A DNA stretch of 64,000 nucleotides from Flexilinea sp. GTDB taxonomy: Bacteria; Chloroflexota; Anaerolineae; Anaerolineales; Anaerolineaceae. Where the stretch lies: NCBI GenBank assembly GCA_026645735.1, contig JAPKMT010000002.1, forward strand, positions 1 through 64,000, given 5' to 3'. Made by a program: the position numbers and the translations under genes. This document shows positions 1 through 8,802 of this stretch, in pieces; position 1 is the first letter of the stretch; the number at the start of each line of letters is the position of its first letter. The notes beneath the pieces are model-generated. The model had not been told where the DNA came from and searched no databases. It worked only from the letters and a program-made list of their open reading frames with translations.

Positions 1-674
1 CTGTCATAGATTTCTTTGTTATTTGTCGCAATGACACCACCGAAAGCCATACCGCCTATCGGTTTGGTCGCAGCCGTGCTGAAAGCAACCGCATCTGCAT
101 AAAAACCAAGGGGGGAACCATAATCTGTTGAACAAGTAGACAAAGCAGCATCTTCAAGAATTTTTATTCCGTAGCGATCAGCAATCGGACGCAAACGTTT
201 CACATCTGCAGGGTTACCAAACAAGCTGATAGCGAGAATGGCTTTTGTTTTATCAGTAATCAAAGCTTCAACCTTATCCACATCGATATTGTAGTCGTTT
301 TCTCTGATATCACATAAGACCACATCCGCACCACAGACTTCAATAGCGTTTGTGTCAGCCATATCTGAATTGGCTGCCGTTATAACCTCATCACCGCGTC
401 CTACACCAATCGCGTGCAGGCCAACAGAAAGAGATGCTGATCCGCTCGAAACTGCAGCGGCATAAGAATAACCTCGCCATGCGCAGAATGCTTTTTCGAA
501 TCTTTCAACGATTTCAAAATTCTTCTCGAATCCGCCAAATAAAATTGGTTCGACCGCCGCCATCAATTCATCTTGAATTTGCTCATGAAATTTATAGAGC
601 CGATTTCGTGGTACAACCCAATTGGAACCTTGACGCTTCAAGGAATCTGGTTTCTCGTTTCCAATGTTAGTCAT
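1..674 (-). CDS. DegT/DnrJ/EryC1/StrS-family PLP aminotransferase (3' part outside window)
   Basis: Translating the reverse strand from the ATG at 674 gives an open frame to the window edge (about 224 residues, starting MTNIGNEKPDSLKRQG), so the C-terminal part is missing. It shows the fold type I sugar-aminotransferase layout: SSGSASLSVGLHAIGVGRGDEV near residue 75 (cofactor phosphate region), ILEDAA near 170 and the expected Schiff-base lysine in AATKPIGG near 205. Family members usually make amino sugars or aminocyclitols by transaminating keto-sugars. The start lies inside the end of the upstream gene (8-nt overlap), implying translational coupling with the glycosidase-like and Gfo/Idh/MocA genes. 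Family assignment is firm. The substrate is unknown, and whether it acts in synthesis or breakdown cannot be told. The ORF track missed it because no stop lies in the window. Confidence 0.85.
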   Translation of the reverse strand, partial: MTNIGNEKPDSLKRQGSNWVVPRNRLYKFHEQIQDELMAAVEPILFGGFEKNFEIVERFEKAFCAWRGYSYAAAVSSGSASLSVGLHAIGVGRGDEVITAANSDMADTNAIEVCGADVVLCDIRENDYNIDVDKVEALITDKTKAILAISLFGNPADVKRLRPIADRYGIKILEDAALSTCSTDYGSPLGFYADAVAFSTAATKPIGGMAFGGVIATNNKEIYD

Positions 675-2097
675 TAGAGAATATTCCCAATTCCTTTAAT
701 GCTTGTGCACCACCGTCCAGGTTTTCGAGTTTCATTGCTGCGTAAGAAGGTGAGTAGACCACGCCTTTACCTCCAGCGTTATAGGTTGCCAAAACACTTC
801 TTCGGACAATATCAGGTGTACAAACAGCTTGATTTGCCGCACTACGCGGTGCGTCAACACCTATGCCCATATAAACAGGGACTTTTCCATTTACACCGCG
901 AACTGCATCCGCACATTGTCCATAGACATATGTATCCGGATCGAGTCCTTTCTCGAAGATCTGATCCCACGGGGCTTCCTTCAAACCAAGAAACTTGTAC
1001 ATAATTGGGGTCATTTCTTCTGGAGCAATATCACGTAGGATTGATTTATGCAGATTTGTCATTTCGTTGCGATAGATACCACCTGACTGGTGTTGATAGG
1101 TGATCGGTTTTACCCAATCTGACCATGTTGCCATCTCTGCCCATGGCCATTGAGCCTTGCGGAGTGGATTGAAATGGTTGCGATTCCAAACATTTAAACC
1201 AAATTCAAGCTCACTATTGCACCATTTTGTAATCCCATAGAGCTCTCGATCCATATCTTTGTTACGTTCTACCCAATATCGCTCCCAGAGCATTACTTCC
1301 GGATAATAATACAGTACGCGCATAAATTCAATGAGCGCTCCATCAACAAATGTCTCACCCGCACGTGCGCGTTGAGCAACTTCAAAAAGCTTTCCAAATG
1401 CTTCACGAACACGTTCGACATCGATACCACGTTCAATCGCTTCATGACGGCAATGCGGACAAAAACAATTCGCTGCGTTCCCTGAAAGGATATTATCAAT
1501 CGGGCTGCGTCGTTCGTTGCACCACATAATACCATCGATATCATAATTGCGAGCATAATCTTCGATGATCGAATGCCACCAGCTGCGATAGCCGGGGTTG
1601 TTGATACACGGTTCCTGTCCCACACGACCAAACTGGTCAACTTCCAACATCTGTGGCATATTGGGGATAAAGACATTGTTCGCCGAACCATGTCCAGCAT
1701 ACTTAAAGAGAGGTTCCATAACTTCAGGGTAAATTTTCATACCACGTTTTCGAGCTTCTGGAATCACTTTTTCAAGAACATCCTCACCAGCTAACTGGTC
1801 ATCCTTTGTCTGGAAGTTCGTAACCATTGTATTTTTGTAGAATTCCGCATGTTCTTTGATATAAGAACCGCCCTTCAATTCATAGTCCGGAGCTTGTACA
1901 CCATGATCCGGCCAACCATCAAATTTCCAATTGATACTGCGGCCAACTTTCAAACCAAGCCACGACAGTGTACCTACCAACAATGTATTAATTCCAAATC
2001 GATTTTCGAAGCTGTCAAGCATCGGAATTACACCTTCATCTAACACATTGAATGGACTGATTTGGATTCCCACAAACTTTTCACTTTTATTTGCCAT
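667..2097 (-). CDS. TIM-barrel glycoside-hydrolase-like protein (GHL-type, uncharacterised)
   Basis: A 476-residue cytoplasmic protein with no signal peptide. I chose the second ATG (MANKSEKF) because AAGGAG sits just upstream; the longer track start has no comparable site. The order of segments suggests a (beta/alpha)8 hydrolase: an N-terminal FVGIQISPFN strand, ARKRGMKIYPEVMEP near 115, DIDGIMWCNERRSP near 190 (a glutamate at the end of a strand, a plausible acid/base), then a CFCPHC cysteine cluster near 215 that resembles the CxCxxC seen in hypothetical glycosyl hydrolase families such as GHL6. It sits between Gfo/Idh/MocA genes and a DegT aminotransferase, a context typical of unusual sugars. 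The substrate cannot be read from sequence. A non-hydrolytic sugar-binding role is possible. Confidence 0.6.
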   Translation of the reverse strand: MANKSEKFVGIQISPFNVLDEGVIPMLDSFENRFGINTLLVGTLSWLGLKVGRSINWKFDGWPDHGVQAPDYELKGGSYIKEHAEFYKNTMVTNFQTKDDQLAGEDVLEKVIPEARKRGMKIYPEVMEPLFKYAGHGSANNVFIPNMPQMLEVDQFGRVGQEPCINNPGYRSWWHSIIEDYARNYDIDGIMWCNERRSPIDNILSGNAANCFCPHCRHEAIERGIDVERVREAFGKLFEVAQRARAGETFVDGALIEFMRVLYYYPEVMLWERYWVERNKDMDRELYGITKWCNSELEFGLNVWNRNHFNPLRKAQWPWAEMATWSDWVKPITYQHQSGGIYRNEMTNLHKSILRDIAPEEMTPIMYKFLGLKEAPWDQIFEKGLDPDTYVYGQCADAVRGVNGKVPVYMGIGVDAPRSAANQAVCTPDIVRRSVLATYNAGGKGVVYSPSYAAMKLENLDGGAQALKELGIFSND

Positions 2098-2126
2098 AAA
2101 TTCTCCTTGAGTAATAATCACACTGA

Positions 2127-3221
2127 TTAATCAATCCAGCGTGACGGAATTCCGTTTCGTTTATAAAAATCATACATTTCGATGCGATTTCCTGAGAGCG
2201 AGGATTCAATGCATGCAAGCGTTAAACCCAATGTTTTAAGATGATCCCTACCCGATGTTATCAATGGCTTTCTGCCATTGACTGCGTCAGAGAATTCATT
2301 AATTAAGCCATAAGTATCATCAATAAATGCAATGCAATAAGGGATATCCACTTGTGTCCAAGGTTCAACATCTGAACTGTACTTAAAATTTGGACCTGTC
2401 ATTGATAATTCTGGAATCATAGTCGATGAATACAGTTGTTCAAATTGATGACATTGGCGCAATGTCCCTTCAGAAAAATCAGTTCTCCATTCATACTGTA
2501 AACGATTGCAGCCTGAAGTCCAGGTACCGATATAATTCGCACGAAAACCATTGCGGAAATGCAACAGCGCAGAAACGCAACAATCATCATCATAAGTGCT
2601 CCACATCGGCCGCCAGGTGTCTGCAGAAACACTGATCACATCATCAGCGTAGCAATAACGCATCAGATCAAGATGATGAACGGATTGCTCAAGTAACATA
2701 GGTTGTTTCATAGACAACGGATACTTATTCAAATCTTTGCGATTGCCATTTCGATTGCGAATATAAGTAAAATGCCCATATCCTGGAGTTCCTAAGACTT
2801 TCTCCTGAACCATTTTTCGATAGACTTGTGTCACAGAAAGATATCGGAAGTTCATTCCCGCCATAAGCTGCAAACCGGCATTATCAGCCAGACGAACCAT
2901 CTCAATGCATTCTTCTAAGTTTTCAGAAAGTGGCTTTTCACAAATGACATGACATCCATGCGATATTGCAGTTTTTACTTCTTCGAAATGAACTTCAGGA
3001 GGAGTGACTAAAACAACTGCATCCGCCTTAACTGAGGAAAAAGCTTCCTCAAGTGTTGCAAAACATGGTGTTGAATCGCCCCATTCCGCCACTTGTTTCT
3101 GCGCTAACGCTACTCTGGAACGGACATAGGCGACAACTTCGGTATCCGGATGTTTTTTAATTACTTCCGCCCATTGGACACCACGCACACCCAGTCCAAC
3201 CTGAATAATTTTTATCGACAT
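2127..3221 (-). CDS. Gfo/Idh/MocA-family NAD(P)-dependent oxidoreductase (paralogue 1)
   Basis: A 364-residue oxidoreductase. The N-terminal Rossmann domain opens with IIQVGLGVRGVQWA (glycine-rich dinucleotide loop); the family motif EKPLSEN near residue 95 contains the conserved lysine, and SVHHLDLMRY near 180 carries the catalytic-type His/Asp pair. Members oxidise or reduce hydroxyls of sugars, inositols and related acids with NAD(P). It is closely related to the gene at 23465-24571, sharing the LEQSVHH and DTWRP.WSTY blocks, so the two are a duplicated pair. It follows another Gfo/Idh/MocA gene in the same transcript. Substrate unknown; assignment to the family is secure. Confidence 0.88.
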   Translation of the reverse strand: MSIKIIQVGLGVRGVQWAEVIKKHPDTEVVAYVRSRVALAQKQVAEWGDSTPCFATLEEAFSSVKADAVVLVTPPEVHFEEVKTAISHGCHVICEKPLSENLEECIEMVRLADNAGLQLMAGMNFRYLSVTQVYRKMVQEKVLGTPGYGHFTYIRNRNGNRKDLNKYPLSMKQPMLLEQSVHHLDLMRYCYADDVISVSADTWRPMWSTYDDDCCVSALLHFRNGFRANYIGTWTSGCNRLQYEWRTDFSEGTLRQCHQFEQLYSSTMIPELSMTGPNFKYSSDVEPWTQVDIPYCIAFIDDTYGLINEFSDAVNGRKPLITSGRDHLKTLGLTLACIESSLSGNRIEMYDFYKRNGIPSRWID

Positions 3222-3245
3222 ACTATTTTTTCTTAATCCTTTCGC

Positions 3246-4262
3246 TCAATTTTTCGACGTTGTGTTCAAAAATTTATTGAGGGGTATGATTTTCTTGGTT
3301 GCAGAAGCTTCGTAACAGGCCAGGCAGACTGCCAGGCTATGCAATCCATCTGCCATCGTAATCCAAGGCGAACGATCCTCACGGATTGCCGCCGCGAATT
3401 CTTGTATCTGCTTTTGAAAGGGATTATCCTTGATGGTCTTTTCTTCATACACAGTATCATGACCGTTATAGTAGAAGGATTCGCCTGTTGTAACACGCAG
3501 CATCGCATCCGTTCCATAGATATCCATGGATCGAGTCTTATTGATCATCATGTAATCTGTATTTCCTGCGGTAAGCGAATCGATGACGCCATTTTCAAAA
3601 TAAAGCGTACAAATCGCTGCCTTTTCCGTTCCATGGCCAATTTCTGATGGAATCGTTTCACAATATACTTCTTTAACACGTGAATTGAGCAGCCATGAAG
3701 TCCAGTCGAAATCATGAATTGCTCCGTACATCAAAACGCCGCCTCCTGATAATTCTTTTTCATAAACCCATGAGGGAATATGTGTTCCGCCAGTAATCCC
3801 GAAAAAGTCCATCACCAGATACGGATTACCCAGACGTCCTTCCAGGATACATTTTTTTGCAGACTGCAATTCCTGGCGAAAACGATGGACATGGCTGATG
3901 CTTACCTTGACATTATTTTTTTTGCACGCTTCGGCAATTTTATATGCATCTTCAATGTTTGTAGCTACCGGTTTTTCAAGCAACAGATTGAAGCCCTGGT
4001 TGACAACATTGAGCGCTTGTTCGCAATGTAATGAATGTGGCGTAGCAACAATCACAACATCCATTTTTTCTTTTTTCAACATTTCCAAATAATCGGTATA
4101 AACCGCCGCGTTCGATGGTTTGGCTAATGTCTCGGCTCTTTCCCTGACGATATCCGACACTGCAGTCAGTTTTATTCCGTTACCAGCAATAGCTATTCCA
4201 TTTGCATGAGAAAGGCCAACTTTATTCGCGCCGATTAATCCAACCCTGATCTCTTCCTTCAT
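3246..4262 (-). CDS. Gfo/Idh/MocA-family oxidoreductase (second, divergent type)
   Basis: The annotated start is MKEEIRVGLIGANKVG at 4262. The longer ORF in the track reads back into the preceding gene, while ATGGAGAAATAA supplies GGAG directly before this ATG, one base after the upstream stop. The 338-residue product has the glycine-rich Rossmann loop near residue 8, EKPVATN near 92 and GAIHDFDWTSW near 175 in place of the usual H-x-x-D loop. It differs clearly from the neighbouring Gfo/Idh/MocA protein, so both are probably needed for different steps, for example successive oxidation and reduction of one sugar. Tight spacing to the amidohydrolase gene upstream indicates one operon. Substrate unknown. 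Confidence 0.85.
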   Translation of the reverse strand: MKEEIRVGLIGANKVGLSHANGIAIAGNGIKLTAVSDIVRERAETLAKPSNAAVYTDYLEMLKKEKMDVVIVATPHSLHCEQALNVVNQGFNLLLEKPVATNIEDAYKIAEACKKNNVKVSISHVHRFRQELQSAKKCILEGRLGNPYLVMDFFGITGGTHIPSWVYEKELSGGGVLMYGAIHDFDWTSWLLNSRVKEVYCETIPSEIGHGTEKAAICTLYFENGVIDSLTAGNTDYMMINKTRSMDIYGTDAMLRVTTGESFYYNGHDTVYEEKTIKDNPFQKQIQEFAAAIREDRSPWITMADGLHSLAVCLACYEASATKKIIPLNKFLNTTSKN

Positions 4263-4263
4263 T

Positions 4264-5532
4264 TTATTTCTCCATAATTTTTGTTTTTTTAAATCCAGTA
4301 ATAATATGTCCATCTTTAATAACCATTTCAATATTGTCTTTGTCCTGAAGAACTTTTATATCTTGAATGGGGTCTTTTCGAAGGACAACCAAATCCGCTA
4401 ATAATCCTTCCTTAATATCTCCAGCACAATCACCCATGCCCACATTTTCCGCAGCCAGTTTTGTTGCGGAAAGCAGAGCCAGCTTATTCGATAATCCGGC
4501 TCGTGTTAAAGCTTCCATTTCATATGCGACACCGCCATGTGGAACATAAGGCATTCCAGCATCAGAACCGGTTGATATTTTTACACCTATCGAAGAAGCC
4601 CTTTGAACTTCGTCATACATAATGCTTCGCAGATTGTCCAGCCAGGCTTGACTCATAGAAGATCTTCCAGGTACTTTTGCAGGAGATCGAAACTCTGGAG
4701 AAAGGGTTGGCGTCAAATAAGTTCCTTTTGCTGCCATTTTTTCGAACTGTTTGTCAGTGTAGAAACGACCATGTTCCAAGGAGTCAATTCCAGCCTCAAT
4801 CGCGTTATCAACCGCTTCACCACCATGGCTATGCCCAACGACTTTCCTCATGTTAAGATGGGCAAAATCACAAATAGCATGCAACATCGCTTCTGTCATT
4901 TCAGGAGCGTACGTCTTGTTAAAATGTCTTACGGGTTCGCTGTAGGAGACGTTGATCTTTATGACATCCGATCCGTCCAGTATACATTGACGCACTGCTT
5001 TAACGGCTTCTTCCGGTGTATCAGCAATAACACCCATATTTGCAATGGAATCATATGGAATGTTGTTACGAATATAGCGGGATCCGTCCATATGCCCGGC
5101 AGTTGTTGTTATTGCGTGTCCCCCGGCAATGATTCGAGAACCAATAAACAAGCCTGCATTAATCACATCGCGAGCACAAATATCAGCGAAATCCCGTGAC
5201 CCGACGTCTCGGACGGTTGTGACGCCATTCAGCAGGCTTTTTTGAGCATTTTCTAGCGCTTGTAAACTCAGGTCACCAGGTTGTGTCGTAACAGGGTCAA
5301 GCGCCCAGGATTCATCAGGGCGGCCTTGATGGGATAAGTGAACGTGTGTATCAATAAGTCCGGGTATAACAATGCTATTTCGAAATTTTGCAATCACACT
5401 ACCACTATTGGGTTCCCAATCAAGATCGTTATATACGATCGTTTGGATTCTTTCATTTTCAATCTCAATCCAAACATCCTTTTTCACTTCCCCATCGATG
5501 AACGCTTTTCCTGTATAAAACCATTTACTCAT
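4264..5532 (-). CDS. M38-like metal-dependent amidohydrolase (tandem copy 1)
   Basis: A 422-residue amidohydrolase-superfamily enzyme, predicted cytoplasmic. The ATG at 5532 (MSKWFYTG) is preceded by AAAGGAA eight bases away and is preferred over the GTG used in the track. Metal-site motifs are intact: DTHVHLSHQG (HxH) near 65, VIKINVSYSE near 190 (lysine that may be carboxylated), GHSHGG near 225, SLEHGRF near 245 and GSDAGMPYVPHGG near 320. This pattern matches the imidazolonepropionase-like/Xaa-Pro-dipeptidase-like subgroup. Members cleave amide bonds in dipeptides, N-acyl amino acids or cyclic amides. It lies next to a close paralogue and a Dpp-type transporter, suggesting hydrolysis of an imported amide. 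Exact substrate unknown. Confidence 0.85.
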   Translation of the reverse strand: MSKWFYTGKAFIDGEVKKDVWIEIENERIQTIVYNDLDWEPNSGSVIAKFRNSIVIPGLIDTHVHLSHQGRPDESWALDPVTTQPGDLSLQALENAQKSLLNGVTTVRDVGSRDFADICARDVINAGLFIGSRIIAGGHAITTTAGHMDGSRYIRNNIPYDSIANMGVIADTPEEAVKAVRQCILDGSDVIKINVSYSEPVRHFNKTYAPEMTEAMLHAICDFAHLNMRKVVGHSHGGEAVDNAIEAGIDSLEHGRFYTDKQFEKMAAKGTYLTPTLSPEFRSPAKVPGRSSMSQAWLDNLRSIMYDEVQRASSIGVKISTGSDAGMPYVPHGGVAYEMEALTRAGLSNKLALLSATKLAAENVGMGDCAGDIKEGLLADLVVLRKDPIQDIKVLQDKDNIEMVIKDGHIITGFKKTKIMEK

Positions 5533-5583
5533 GACCACATTTCCTTTTTTTCAGTCCTTAATACCCCTAAGAAAAGCTTAGGA

Positions 5584-6822
5584 TTATTGAATTCTCTGAC
5601 CTTCTTTCATAATCAAATCAAAGTTCTCTTTGTCTTTTAGAACTGTGACGTCATTCAATGGATTCTTATTCAGGATCAACAAATCAGCATAGAGGCCAGC
5701 TTTGATAGACCCCGTAGTATCTGAAATTCCCAGATTTTCCGCTGCGTAGGTTGTTGCAGCCAAAATAGATTTTATCGAGGAGAGTCCGGCTTTTGAAATT
5801 TCCTCAATTTCGTAAGCCGTTTGCCCATGTTCAACAAATGCCATCCCTGCATCAGAACCGGCAGTTATTTTTACGCCGATGGCATCCGCCCGCTTAACCG
5901 CATCATACATAACATTTCGCGCTTTCCTTGTCCATTCTACGTCCGTCGGTTTACGCTTTTTACTTTCCAGGGGAGGTCTTGCATCCGGGGAAAGTGTCGG
6001 GGTAAGATAGATACTTTTTTCTGCCATTTTTTCCATTTGGATATCTGTCAGAAAACGGCCATGTTCCAATGAATCAATTCCTGCTTCTATCGCATTATCA
6101 ATCGCAATGCCACCATGCGAATGACCGGTTACTCTTCTAATATTAAGATGGGCTAATTCACAAATCGCATCAAGCATTTCTTTCGTCATTTCAGGTGCAT
6201 AAAGGCCATATAGCTTTCTAACCGGCTCGCTGATCGAAACATTGATCTTGATTACATCAGATCCTTCCAATAGACAGCGGCGAACAGCTTTTTGGGCTTC
6301 ACCCGGAGTATCGGCAATAATTCCCATATACGCTATGGATTCATAAGGAATGCCTGGTCGTATGTATCTGGATGAATCCATGTGACCAGCTGTAGTCGTG
6401 ATTGGATGACCTGCAGCAATGATGCGCGACCCAATAAATTTACCTTCATTGATCGCATTTCTGACACAAATATCAGCCAGATCGCGTGACCCTAAGTCAC
6501 GAACTGTTATAACACCATGGCTAAGGCTCTTTTGTGCATTGAACAGAGCCCTCAAGCTTAAGGCTCCAGGAGCCATTGTTACGGGATCCAGTTCCCATGA
6601 CTCATCAGGAAGACCCATATGTACCAAATGTACATGCGTATCGATCAAACCAGGCAGCAAAAATCCTTCAGGATATTTGCAGAGAATAGAACCAACTTCT
6701 GGAATCCAATTTATATTTTGTTGATAAACTGAAGAAATTTTTCCATCACTAATATTGATCCAGATATCTTTTTTCATTCTTGCTTCGATTAACGCATGCC
6801 CGACAAAAAGCCATTCTGACAT
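5584..6822 (-). CDS. M38-like metal-dependent amidohydrolase (tandem copy 2)
   Basis: A 412-residue close paralogue of the downstream gene, arising from tandem duplication: both share GLIDTHVHL, DESWELDPVT/DESWALDPVT, SRYIR and GHSHGG blocks. The HxH, lysine (VIKINVSISE), histidine (GHSHGG, SLEHGRF) and aspartate (AGSDAGMAF) ligand positions are all present, so it should be active. The start at 6822 has AAGGCGG upstream. The two copies probably handle related substrates. A short inverted repeat (CCTAAG/CTTAGG, 5566-5582) lies just past the stop, before the next amidohydrolase. It is immediately downstream of the permease gene in the same direction. Prolidase-like, cyclic-amide or N-acyl amino acid hydrolysis are all possible. 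Confidence 0.85.
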   Translation of the reverse strand: MSEWLFVGHALIEARMKKDIWINISDGKISSVYQQNINWIPEVGSILCKYPEGFLLPGLIDTHVHLVHMGLPDESWELDPVTMAPGALSLRALFNAQKSLSHGVITVRDLGSRDLADICVRNAINEGKFIGSRIIAAGHPITTTAGHMDSSRYIRPGIPYESIAYMGIIADTPGEAQKAVRRCLLEGSDVIKINVSISEPVRKLYGLYAPEMTKEMLDAICELAHLNIRRVTGHSHGGIAIDNAIEAGIDSLEHGRFLTDIQMEKMAEKSIYLTPTLSPDARPPLESKKRKPTDVEWTRKARNVMYDAVKRADAIGVKITAGSDAGMAFVEHGQTAYEIEEISKAGLSSIKSILAATTYAAENLGISDTTGSIKAGLYADLLILNKNPLNDVTVLKDKENFDLIMKEGQRIQ

Positions 6823-6859
6823 TTTTCCGCCTTATAATTCTTAAGAAAAAAATTAGTGT

Positions 6860-7711
6860 TTACTCATACTTCATTCTTGGGTCCAACGCTGTACGTAATC
6901 CGTCACCAATCAAATTCGAAGACATAACTACAGTTAATACCGCGATTCCAGGAAAAGTGGATATCCACCACGCTTTTTTGAGTGCTTCACGACCCTGAGC
7001 TGTTGCCAAGCCCCATTCTGGTGAGGGTGGCTGTGAACCCATCCCAAGGAAACTCAGACCAGCACCAACAAGAATCGCATTCCCAACCTGTAGCGTCGCG
7101 AGCACGATCAGGGATGAGACAATGTTAGGAAATATATGTTTATAAATAATTCGAAAATCAGTTGCGCCGATAACACGCGATGCCTCTACATAAGTCATTT
7201 CTTTTATTGAGAGAACAGAAGCACGAGTTAATCGCGAAAATTGTGGAACAGTAGAAATACCCACTGCAATCATTACATTTTGAATGCTTGGTCCCAGAGA
7301 GGCAATAATGATTAGAGCTAACAACATTCCAGGAAAAGCCAATAACGCGTCCATAAAACGCATTATTGCCGTATCAATCCATGTGCCGCTGTTATATCCA
7401 GAGATTAATCCGAGAATAATTCCAAAAAAAGAACCGAAAGAAACACTTATTAAACCCAACACCAAAGAAGTTCTTGATCCATACAAGACTCTTGTGAAAA
7501 CATCACGGCCAATAACATCCGTTCCCATGATAAATTCACTTGATGGAGCCAAACGTGCTTTTCCAACACGTTCATATGGATCATAAGGTGCAATAAAGTC
7601 AGTAAATATCGCGATTATTATCCATATCAGCATGATCGTTAATCCCAAAACAGCCCCTTTATTCTTAAGAAACAGATGCACACCAAATTTGAGTCGATCT
7701 TTATTCATCAT
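6860..7711 (-). CDS. Dpp/Opp ABC transporter inner-membrane permease (DppC type, set A)
   Basis: A 283-residue permease with an N-terminal membrane segment (GLTIMLIWIIIAIFTDFIAPYDP), the DppC-type GTDVIGRDVFTRVLYGSRTS block near 65, and the EAA-type loop IGATDFRIIYKHIFPNIVSS near 185 that contacts the ATPase. About six membrane helices are visible. It ends LDPRMKYE, as is usual for DppC. GGAG precedes the first of two adjacent ATGs, which I took as the start. It pairs with the DppB-type gene just upstream and with the binding protein at 8803. No ATPase genes accompany this set, so it probably uses the DppD/DppF pair encoded at 19040-21009. The substrate is likely a peptide or other amide. Confidence 0.93.
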   Translation of the reverse strand: MMNKDRLKFGVHLFLKNKGAVLGLTIMLIWIIIAIFTDFIAPYDPYERVGKARLAPSSEFIMGTDVIGRDVFTRVLYGSRTSLVLGLISVSFGSFFGIILGLISGYNSGTWIDTAIMRFMDALLAFPGMLLALIIIASLGPSIQNVMIAVGISTVPQFSRLTRASVLSIKEMTYVEASRVIGATDFRIIYKHIFPNIVSSLIVLATLQVGNAILVGAGLSFLGMGSQPPSPEWGLATAQGREALKKAWWISTFPGIAVLTVVMSSNLIGDGLRTALDPRMKYE

Positions 7712-7732
7712 AATTAATACTCCAAGGTGATT

Positions 7733-8665
7733 TTAGCTATAGCGGATTCTGGGATCAATAAAGCAATAAGAAATATCTACGAGTAAATTCGTACTCATAT
7801 ATACAACAGCCAGGAATAAAATGATTCCTTGTACCAAAGGGTAATCCATCCATAAAACACCATTTACTAATACTTTTCCCAATCCCGGTCGACTAAATAC
7901 TGTTTCAGTAACAACTGCCCCTGCCATCATGCCACCAAATTGAAGGCCAACCATTGTGACAACAGGAATCATGGCATTTTTCATCGCGTGTCCCATAACT
8001 ACAGCTTGTTCTTTTAAACCCTTCGATCTTGCTGTACGAATATAATCTTCGTTCAATATTTCAATCAGTGAAGAACGAGTTAACCGGCTGATAAGTCCAG
8101 CCGAGGATAATCCTAGTGTCAAACCCGGAAGAACAAGAGATCTTAATCCTTCTCCTCCCGCTGAAGGAAACCATTTTACTTCGAAGGAAAATGCAAGAAT
8201 AAGTACAAGTCCTAACCAAAATATCGGCATAGAGATTCCGACATAAGCCAAACCCATTGAAAGAAAGTCAAACCAACTGTCCTTTTTCAAGGCCGCAATA
8301 ATACCAGTTGAAAGCCCAATCGATAAAGAGAAGAATAATCCAACGAGACTTAGTTCAAAAGTTGAAGCAAAAAATTCACCAATCAGTTTCGAAACCGACT
8401 CTCTCATTCTAATCGATTCGCCGAGGTCACCACGAAGCGCTGATGTAATCCAATCAAAGTATTGAACAATGAGAGGATCATTTAGCCCCATAGACTCTGC
8501 TAATTCAGCCCTTCTTTCAGCCGAAATTGCTCCGCCCTCAGCCCCAGCCAGCATTAAGGATATTGGATCGCCAGGCAACAGACGCATAACAAAAAAGATA
8601 ATGATTGAAACCAAAATCAATACCGGTATCATTTGTCCCAATCGTTTTAAGATATAGTTTCGCAT
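7733..8665 (-). CDS. Dpp/Opp ABC transporter inner-membrane permease (DppB type, set A)
   Basis: I start the protein at MRNYILKRLGQMIP (8665), preceded by AAGGAG; the track's longer start adds 37 residues that resemble no DppB. The 310-residue product has a first membrane helix, MRLLPGDPISLM near 35, a large periplasmic region, the EAA loop RSKGLKEQAVVMGHAMKNAMIPVV near 190-215 and a terminal SYCFIDPRIRYS. These are hallmarks of the DppB half of peptide permeases. It lies between the binding-protein gene and the DppC-type gene in the same operon. The transport direction is inward, driven by shared ATPases elsewhere in the cluster. Confidence 0.93.
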   Translation of the reverse strand: MRNYILKRLGQMIPVLILVSIIIFFVMRLLPGDPISLMLAGAEGGAISAERRAELAESMGLNDPLIVQYFDWITSALRGDLGESIRMRESVSKLIGEFFASTFELSLVGLFFSLSIGLSTGIIAALKKDSWFDFLSMGLAYVGISMPIFWLGLVLILAFSFEVKWFPSAGGEGLRSLVLPGLTLGLSSAGLISRLTRSSLIEILNEDYIRTARSKGLKEQAVVMGHAMKNAMIPVVTMVGLQFGGMMAGAVVTETVFSRPGLGKVLVNGVLWMDYPLVQGIILFLAVVYMSTNLLVDISYCFIDPRIRYS

Positions 8666-8725
8666 AATAATGGCGCTCCTTATATAGACCAAACACGATA
8701 GAAAGTTTTTATATCTATCCGAATT

Positions 8726-8769
8726 GGTATGCATTTCCTGTCCATATTTGTAGGCTGAAAATGCATACC
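8726..8769 (-). promoter_or_regulatory. Hairpin after the set A binding-protein gene
   Basis: An 11-bp perfect inverted repeat (GGTATGCATTT/AAATGCATACC) with a loop of about 22 bases lies between the binding-protein stop and the permease start. No U-tract follows on the minus strand, so it looks less like a full terminator than a 3' stabiliser or partial attenuator, which would let the binding protein be made in excess of the permeases. A weak TTGACA (minus strand, about 8771) could also be part of an internal promoter. Confidence 0.5.
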
Positions 8770-8802
8770 GTGTCAATTAATTTATTTTCCGGTGATAAAC
8801 TT

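Noticed and set aside
4603-5199. 198-residue plus-strand ORF
   Set aside because: It lies wholly inside the antisense of a well-supported amidohydrolase gene, is rich in Cys, His and Asn typical of shadow frames and shows no domain.
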